This document shows, one piece after another, positions 13,441-18,538 of a DNA stretch of 18,538 nucleotides. Origin of the DNA: Verrucomicrobiota bacterium (GTDB lineage Bacteria; Verrucomicrobiota; Verrucomicrobiia; Limisphaerales; AV2); the NCBI GenBank assembly GCA_003219345.1, contig QHOP01000366.1, positions 1-18,538 on the forward strand, given 5' to 3'. Each line of letters starts with the position of its first letter. Position 1 is the stretch's first letter. The notes under the pieces were generated by a model. That model was not told where the DNA came from and searched no databases. It saw nothing but the letters and a program-made list of their open reading frames with translations. The position numbers and the translations under genes are program-made.

Positions 13441-16400
13441 CTATGGTGGCGCAATGAGTTTCTGAAATTCAGGGAGGCTGCGAAGCGTGGCGAAACTCTG
13501 GTTGGTGCCAGCGTCTCTCCTCAAATCGCGCTCCTTGGGATTCCGCGCCAGCCGTTGCTCGCTTAACATCAATGCTTTGCCCAGCGCCGCGAGGGCTTCA
13601 TTGCTTTTTCCGAGGAGCGCGCGCGTGGAGGCAAGGTTATACCACGTTTCCGGACTGTCCGGAGTGACCTGGACCAGCTTTTCCAGGACTGCTTCGAGCT
13701 TCGCGCCCTGCTGGAGTTGGGCGTACGCGTTCGCCACCGCGAGCAGGGCGTTCACGTCGGCCTGCGGACTGTTGACGAGTTGATCGAGAATATGAAAAGC
13801 GGCGTTCGTCTGATGCAGTTGCAGGTAAGCTGAAGCCAGCTCAAACGCCACTTTTCCATCACCGGGATTGGTCTGGAACTGCTGCTCCAACTGGGCCAGC
13901 ATTTTCTGGGTCTGCACGAACTGGGTCTGCGCCGGGCCCGGCGATTGTCTGGCCGCTTTGAACTGATTCGACCAATATTGAAGCGTGACGTTCTCGCGGT
14001 CGAACGTCAAAGCCGTTTCGATGATCCGTAAAGCGTCTTCCAGCCGTCCGGCGGACGCCAGCAACGTGGTGTAGCGAAAAACTGCTTCGGGGCTGAACGG
14101 ACAAAAAGCGAAGGCCTGACGGAAAGCGAAATCCGCTTCCTTGAACATGCGCTCCTTTTCAGCAGTCGTTCTAGCGTAATTATAACGCCAGGCGTAAACG
14201 CCGCCGATCGAACTGCGCAGTTTGGAAAAGGATTTCTGCGCCTGGTCGTCGCGGATGAATTTGCGGTCGCCGCTGAAGCCTTTGTAATCACGACCTGCAT
14301 TAACACGCTCCGCGAAGTCGCAGACCTCCTTCACCGGCGTGTCGTAGGTGATCCAGTTGCCGATCAAGCGCTGCGAATATTGGCTCCAGAACTCGTGATC
14401 GCGCTTCACCATCTCTTCCGTGATTTCCGGCAGTGGCTGGTGATTGATTTTCATGATGATGCCGTAAGGCTCCAGATACGGAAACATCCAATCGAGCGGG
14501 AAACTTTCTTCGACGTAGAATTCGTTGGTCGGGTTTTTGTCAAAGATGACTTTTGTCAACAGTCCGTTGATCGACATGACCGCCACCTGGCCTTGCACGG
14601 TCAGGCGTCCACTCTCTTTGTCCAGGCGCACGTCTTCGTTGGGCTTGAGCTGGTTCAATTGCATGCGACGCTGGGCGTCGGCCATATATTCGTTGAAGGA
14701 CTGCTCGTGATCACTCGGAGAAGGCGTGAGAATCTCCTGGGGCGGATAGACGCCTTCGGCGCGTCGGCGCTTCTCGATCCGCGCGCCAAGGTCAGTAAAA
14801 TAACGATCGAGGGGGGCGACCAACCGGGCGAAGTAATTCGTGGCGCTCCGCTGAAATTCGGTTTTGGGCCGGAACAAATCCTGGAGCCACAGAAACATCC
14901 CCTGAAAAAACGGCGAGTCAATCTGCGTGCTCCGGTTGTAGTGCGCCCGGATGTATTCCAAATAAGTCTGATCGGCGAGCGCATTTTGGGTAATGATATA
15001 AACGTCGCGGCGGTCGAAATCCGGATCGCGCGGCTTGCATTTCGGCGGGATGAAACTTTCGCAGAAGATCATGTAGGTCGGGCAAAACCGGCCGGGATCC
15101 GTGCCGCCGAAGAGCACCGCGTTGCGGGCCATTTCCGGATACACGAGCTTTGCGTTTGGCCCTTTCATTGCCTCCGTGCGCAAGCTGGCGTCGTAACTCA
15201 GCTTGCCGTCCGGCGCGACAAAGGGAGGCGTGAACATATCATGGCCGAACCAATACCCGAACAGGTGTCCGCGCTGCTCGTTGTCCGACCAGTGGGAGAG
15301 AACGGATTTCGCCGGCATGAGCGCGTAAATGAAAAGGAGCGCCACCATGGGCGGACGCGTGCGCGCGGCAAGGAAAACGAGAATGGTGAAGGCCGCCAGC
15401 CCCACAGAAAACAGAGCAGTACCCCTCACGAGGGGATCGTGACTGGCTTCCAGACCGAACCTGGCTCCGCGGCTGAACAACGACTCCTTCTCCGACTGAA
15501 AGACGACCGCGGCCGTATAGATGGCGATGGCCGCAACCACGGCGCCGCCGCACCACCCAAAGTCGCGAAACCGCGCATATTGTGTCGCCATCATCGCCCC
15601 GAACAGCGTCATTCCGTAGCCGACGCAGAGCGAAATCATGACGTGCGATGCCGTAAAGAATACCCGGCTCATCTCGGTGCTTTGTCGGTCTGTCGTCGGG
15701 TTGAGCAGCATCATCAAGAGCACAGCGAGGCAGACGTACATGGCCACCAGCCCGGCAAACCAGGACTGCTCGCGTTTCTGCATCCGGGCAAAGAAGAAAA
15801 AAGGAATCAGTCCGATCAACAAATAGACGAGGTTGAATTCCTCCACCGCGCCGCTCAGCAGCATTCCCATTTGGTCCGTGAAACGACTCAGGCTGCTGGT
15901 CGGGTTGGTTCGCTCATACTGGCCGCGCGTCAACGCATGAAGAAAACCCTCCCAGGTGCGCGGATAACCCCAGTTCAACGGCGGATTGGTCATCGAAGCC
16001 AGCGGCATATAGAAATAAAACGCCGCGCCTAGCACCCATAACCCGCCCAGGATTGCCACCGGAAAAACATGGGTTCCATACTTCCTGGCCCGCATGAGCA
16101 ACCAACCGGAGACCAGCACCAGCGCCAGACCCATCGAATTGTGCGCGACAAAGATGGAGGGGCTTTTGTTAAACCACGGCGTCTTTCCGACCGCCGTGCT
16201 GAACAAGGTCAGAATGTACAAGGCCGCCAAACCGAGAACGAGGTTTCGCCAGGTCGCCAGCGGGTCGGCGGGGCTACCCCTCTTTGAGGTCAACGATGGG
16301 ATCGAAAAGATGACCAGCGCGCCGAAACCGGCCAGATGCGCCAGGAACAACAGAGAAGAGCGGGATTCGCCCACATGAATCACGCCCGACACAACCGCGA

Positions 16401-17367
16401 CCAGGAACGCAAGGTAAACCACCGCGACGCACATAAGCATGTCACGTCCCAGTGCCACCCAATCCTCATACTTCTTCATCGTCATCATTGCCATCCATGC
16501 CCACGCCGCAATCGAGCCCGCGCCGATGACGATATAAATCGCGAAGAGCGGCTTGTTATTCTCAAACCCCGGGAGCATGCTGTTCGCCTTCGCCATCAGG
16601 CCCGTCAGGAAAACGATGCTGTTGCCCAGAAACAAATCCCGCCCCAGTCTGGGTTGCGCCGCCGCGATGGCGACCTCGATGCCCATCGCCGCGACAATCA
16701 GTGTCATGTGATTGGTGAAGCAGACTCCGAACAGAAACATCGCCCAGTAGAGATAGCGCCTTTGGTGCGGCGCATAAATCCATCGCAACAGACAAGCAAG
16801 CACGCCCACGAACGAAAGCAGGCTGAAGGGATAAACCTCCACAATCACCGCCTGACTCCACATGAAGCCGTTAAATCCGATCAACATTCCCGCCACATAA
16901 CCGGCCAGCACGCACAGCGCGTTTTCGTGGCGACGATCAATGGTTTTGAACTCCTCGATCCCTTCGAGGATCATGCTGCTGCCACGCGAGGCAATCAGCG
17001 CAATCAACCCGCACGCCAGGGCGCCAGCCACCGCGGAAGCCAGCGCCACGCGCCAGGCGATGTTCGAGACCGGCGCCAGCACGGTGAACAGCCAGGTAAA
17101 CAGCGTCCAAACGGGGTAGCCGGGCGGATGCGGCACGCCGGCGTAAAAGGAGCCGGTGGCTAATTCGCCCGAATCTTCCAGCGTCAGGTCCGGGGCTAGC
17201 GTCAGGTAATAGCCGATGAAGACCAGCAGCGCGGTGACGCCAAAAGTGAGCCAGTCAATCTTGCGGAACAACGGGGGCGTAATCGGCTTGGCCGGGGGAC
17301 TGGGAACAGTCTGGCTCGGAGCCGACCTGCCCTGCGCCTTCGTCGGCTTCAATTTCTCTGCGCTCAT
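13441..17367 (-). CDS. Giant DUF2723 membrane protein with C-terminal TPR domain (PMT/GT-C glycosyltransferase-like)
   Basis: 1308 residues. After a short Lys/Pro-rich cytoplasmic tail comes a first membrane segment and the DUF2723 signature TLEDSGELATGSFYAG with VPHPPGYPVWTLF (about 58-88). The acidic residues here resemble the first-loop catalytic aspartate/glutamate of GT-C (protein O-mannosyltransferase-like) enzymes. A dozen or more hydrophobic helices follow, to about residue 690. A long soluble, probably periplasmic, region then leads to TPR-like helices from about 1085 to the end (SPEAVFRYTTLLASAGRLED, DSPETWYNLASTRALLGKSN). The likely role is transfer of a sugar from a lipid carrier to a protein or lipid; no substrate can be named. 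ATG 17367 lies 4 nt after the stop of the small membrane protein, so the genes are co-transcribed with the sigma factor. Confidence 0.9.
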   Translation of the reverse strand: MSAEKLKPTKAQGRSAPSQTVPSPPAKPITPPLFRKIDWLTFGVTALLVFIGYYLTLAPDLTLEDSGELATGSFYAGVPHPPGYPVWTLFTWLFTVLAPVSNIAWRVALASAVAGALACGLIALIASRGSSMILEGIEEFKTIDRRHENALCVLAGYVAGMLIGFNGFMWSQAVIVEVYPFSLLSFVGVLACLLRWIYAPHQRRYLYWAMFLFGVCFTNHMTLIVAAMGIEVAIAAAQPRLGRDLFLGNSIVFLTGLMAKANSMLPGFENNKPLFAIYIVIGAGSIAAWAWMAMMTMKKYEDWVALGRDMLMCVAVVYLAFLVAVVSGVIHVGESRSSLLFLAHLAGFGALVIFSIPSLTSKRGSPADPLATWRNLVLGLAALYILTLFSTAVGKTPWFNKSPSIFVAHNSMGLALVLVSGWLLMRARKYGTHVFPVAILGGLWVLGAAFYFYMPLASMTNPPLNWGYPRTWEGFLHALTRGQYERTNPTSSLSRFTDQMGMLLSGAVEEFNLVYLLIGLIPFFFFARMQKREQSWFAGLVAMYVCLAVLLMMLLNPTTDRQSTEMSRVFFTASHVMISLCVGYGMTLFGAMMATQYARFRDFGWCGGAVVAAIAIYTAAVVFQSEKESLFSRGARFGLEASHDPLVRGTALFSVGLAAFTILVFLAARTRPPMVALLFIYALMPAKSVLSHWSDNEQRGHLFGYWFGHDMFTPPFVAPDGKLSYDASLRTEAMKGPNAKLVYPEMARNAVLFGGTDPGRFCPTYMIFCESFIPPKCKPRDPDFDRRDVYIITQNALADQTYLEYIRAHYNRSTQIDSPFFQGMFLWLQDLFRPKTEFQRSATNYFARLVAPLDRYFTDLGARIEKRRRAEGVYPPQEILTPSPSDHEQSFNEYMADAQRRMQLNQLKPNEDVRLDKESGRLTVQGQVAVMSINGLLTKVIFDKNPTNEFYVEESFPLDWMFPYLEPYGIIMKINHQPLPEITEEMVKRDHEFWSQYSQRLIGNWITYDTPVKEVCDFAERVNAGRDYKGFSGDRKFIRDDQAQKSFSKLRSSIGGVYAWRYNYARTTAEKERMFKEADFAFRQAFAFCPFSPEAVFRYTTLLASAGRLEDALRIIETALTFDRENVTLQYWSNQFKAARQSPGPAQTQFVQTQKMLAQLEQQFQTNPGDGKVAFELASAYLQLHQTNAAFHILDQLVNSPQADVNALLAVANAYAQLQQGAKLEAVLEKLVQVTPDSPETWYNLASTRALLGKSNEALAALGKALMLSEQRLARNPKERDLRRDAGTNQSFATLRSLPEFQKLIAPP

Positions 17368-17370
17368 CGT

Positions 17371-17772
17371 TTATCGCTTCAGATAATTCGTCCGGGATTG
17401 CGGAAAAGCGGGGATACTTGAAGGGGAACGGCCATGGTTTGTCCATTCAAAAGTACCCGGCCGCACCGCGTTCCGATCGTTGACAGAGCTGCCAGGCAAA
17501 TAAGCGGCAAAACTCAGGTTGCTCAGAGTCAGGGCCATCATGGGGACTTGATTAGACGCCGACGCCAGGCGCGTTAACTCGGCGTTGCGCTGGCTGAAAG
17601 TGACCAAAAAAAGCAGCAGGCAGACCGTCGCCGGCGCCAGCCAACCGAAAGCCAGGCGCCGCTCGCGCTCGACGGCAACGGACTGCCCAAATACGCGCGC
17701 CTTAAGCCTCGCCGACGGGCGCCGCGGCCTCCAGGAACGCAACTGTCTCTCCAAGGGATTCCATTCGTTCAT
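17371..17772 (-). CDS. Small one-pass membrane protein, possible regulator of the upstream sigma factor
   Basis: 133 residues; not a recognised family. The N-terminus (NPLERQLRSWRPRRPSARLK) is basic and probably cytoplasmic. One membrane helix is at about 41-60 (AFGWLAPATVCLLLFLVTF), and a polar, Ser/Asn/Pro-rich C-terminal tail follows. Its position directly after an ECF-type sigma gene and the one-pass topology fit an anti-sigma-like role, but no zinc-binding HxxxCxxC anti-sigma motif is present, so this is only a suggestion. The start ATG 17772 lies 71 nt inside the sigma gene. Both readings look coding through the overlap, so a nested, translationally coupled start is likely. DUF2723 follows within 4 nt. 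Confidence 0.65.
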   Translation of the reverse strand: MNEWNPLERQLRSWRPRRPSARLKARVFGQSVAVERERRLAFGWLAPATVCLLLFLVTFSQRNAELTRLASASNQVPMMALTLSNLSFAAYLPGSSVNDRNAVRPGTFEWTNHGRSPSSIPAFPQSRTNYLKR

Positions 17773-18310
17773 ACGTCGCTCCTTTCAAACGGGCTCTAAT
17801 CTTCTGCAGGCCGTAACGGTAGCGGCCCGCCACCGTGTTGGGGGAAAGCTCCAATAGTTCGCCCATCTCTTCAAAAGTGTATTCATGCCAGATTTTCAAC
17901 ACGATGACTTCCCGTTGCTCCATTGGCAGTTCGGCCAGACAACGCATCGCGACGCGCTCGCGCGGCGTTTCGTCCGGCGAACGCTCGAACCAGCGGCGTG
18001 ATTCCAGCTCGCGCGTGAGCCGACGCCACAAGCCGCGCCGACAGTTCAGCGCCCGGTTGCGGAAGCTGCGCACGCAATAATGCTCCGGCTGGGTCGGGGG
18101 TTGCGCCCGCTGCAGCAAGGCAACGAACGTCTCCTGGAGGACATCCTCCGCCTCGCTATGGCTCAAGCCCAGCGCCCGGCCGTAGAGAATCAACTCCGCA
18201 GCCTTCGCCTGGTAAAGGCACTCGCACCAACTCAGTTCGGTTTCCACGCTCACACAGCCTCGCTCGATAGACACCGGGCCAGCCCGATTTGTATAAAGAA
18301 TCCCGGCCAT
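17702..18310 (-). CDS. ECF-type RNA polymerase sigma factor
   Basis: 202 residues from ATG 18310. Region 2 is at about 30-75 (YGRALGLSHSEAEDVLQETF, with RSFRNRALNCRR after it) and region 4 at about 125-178 (LPMEQREVIVLKIWHEYTFE, then LLELSPNTVAGRYRYGLQKI, the helix-turn-helix for the -35 element). There is no region 1 or 3, as in ECF sigmas. GTG starts at 18253 and 18247 have a GAGCGAGG upstream and would remove 19-21 poorly conserved residues; the true start may be there. It probably directs RNA polymerase to a small regulon that may include the membrane protein and DUF2723 gene behind it. It lies 51 nt after feoB on the same strand. Confidence 0.88.
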   Translation of the reverse strand: MAGILYTNRAGPVSIERGCVSVETELSWCECLYQAKAAELILYGRALGLSHSEAEDVLQETFVALLQRAQPPTQPEHYCVRSFRNRALNCRRGLWRRLTRELESRRWFERSPDETPRERVAMRCLAELPMEQREVIVLKIWHEYTFEEMGELLELSPNTVAGRYRYGLQKIRARLKGATYERMESLGETVAFLEAAAPVGEA

Positions 18311-18361
18311 AATCGACTATTTTCCTGCTGGGCGACCTCCTGCAACCACAAAGCTTGCCAC

Positions 18362-18538
18362 TCACTCGAACCCCAGCAACCGTCCGCCCTGATAGGTGAC
18401 GAACGCCAGCACCCACGCCAGCGCCCCCATGTAGAGCCACTGAAACGCTGGCCATTTCCAGGAGTTGGTCTCACGTCGAACAATCGCGACCGTGCTCACG
18501 CACTGCAACGCGAAGACATAAAACACCATCAAGGTCAC
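18362..18538 (-). CDS. feoB: Ferrous iron transport protein B, C-terminal end only
   Basis: The last 58 codons plus the stop are visible on the - strand; the rest lies past the right edge of the window. The translation contains MVFYVFALQCVSTVAIVRRE followed by TNSWKWPAFQWLYMGALAW and AFVTYQGGRL, the conserved final two membrane helices of FeoB (the family usually reads FYVFALQC.ST.A..RRET.SWKWP). FeoB is the GTP-dependent inner-membrane Fe(II) transporter. The protein ends with GFE before TGA. A 14-codon open frame starts right at the stop (GTG 18361) but is too short to call. Confidence 0.9.
   Translation of the reverse strand: MTLMVFYVFALQCVSTVAIVRRETNSWKWPAFQWLYMGALAWVLAFVTYQGGRLLGFE

Noticed and set aside
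14380..16032. 550-codon open frame on the + strand
   Set aside because: It is antisense to the DUF2723 gene in GC-rich DNA. The translation is Arg/His-rich with no domain, while the - strand has clear membrane and family motifs.
18318..18361. 14-codon open frame between feoB and the sigma gene, with an AGGAGGT sequence inside
   Set aside because: It is too short, has no family resemblance, and the Shine-Dalgarno-like sequence has no start codon at a proper distance.

Overview
The window reads as a chromosomal segment of a high-GC bacterium, most likely a Verrucomicrobia member of the Pedosphaera/Limisphaerales type. This is inferred from gene content: a Tat-exported DUF1501 protein, a giant DUF2723 membrane protein with C-terminal TPRs, a compact ECF-type sigma factor, and intergenic GAACATCGAAC-type and GCGGAAC-type repeats. 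No 16S rRNA or other decisive marker is present, so the phylum call is an inference.

Layout. Positions 2-3651 (+) hold a tightly overlapping three-gene catabolic operon: the C-terminal part of an ALDH7-type aldehyde dehydrogenase, a VOC/DUF1338-like putative metalloenzyme that is split by a frameshift, and an SCP-x-type thiolase. ALDH7 enzymes act on alpha-aminoadipic semialdehyde, so lysine degradation is the best guess for the pathway. Positions 3652-4320 hold no gene. This stretch lies between two convergent operons and carries a mosaic of inverted repeats, including a regularly spaced series of GGTTCATGG/CCATGAACC elements with palindromic inserts. Positions 4321-5487 (-) hold a FabG-like reductase and a small coiled-coil protein, behind a tRNA-Ala(GGC) gene with its own promoter at 5592-5710 (-).

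Positions 5917-8952 (+) encode GlnE, the adenylyltransferase that controls glutamine synthetase. It converges on a DUF1501 protein (9002-10456, -) that lacks its usual DUF1549/DUF1553 partner inside the window. A chaperone and ribosome-maintenance block follows on the + strand: grpE, dnaJ and rsmE (10677-13314). From 13441 to the right edge every gene is on the - strand. In transcription order they are the last 59 codons of feoB, an ECF-like sigma factor, a small one-pass membrane protein that starts inside the sigma gene, and the 1308-residue DUF2723/TPR protein.

Most of the window is housekeeping. The parts that most deserve a second look are the repeat mosaic at 3826-4270, the frameshifted gene in the putative lysine operon, a possible frameshift at the end of the coiled-coil gene, and the sigma/membrane protein/DUF2723 unit. 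I found no CRISPR array, phage, transposase or obvious defence system.
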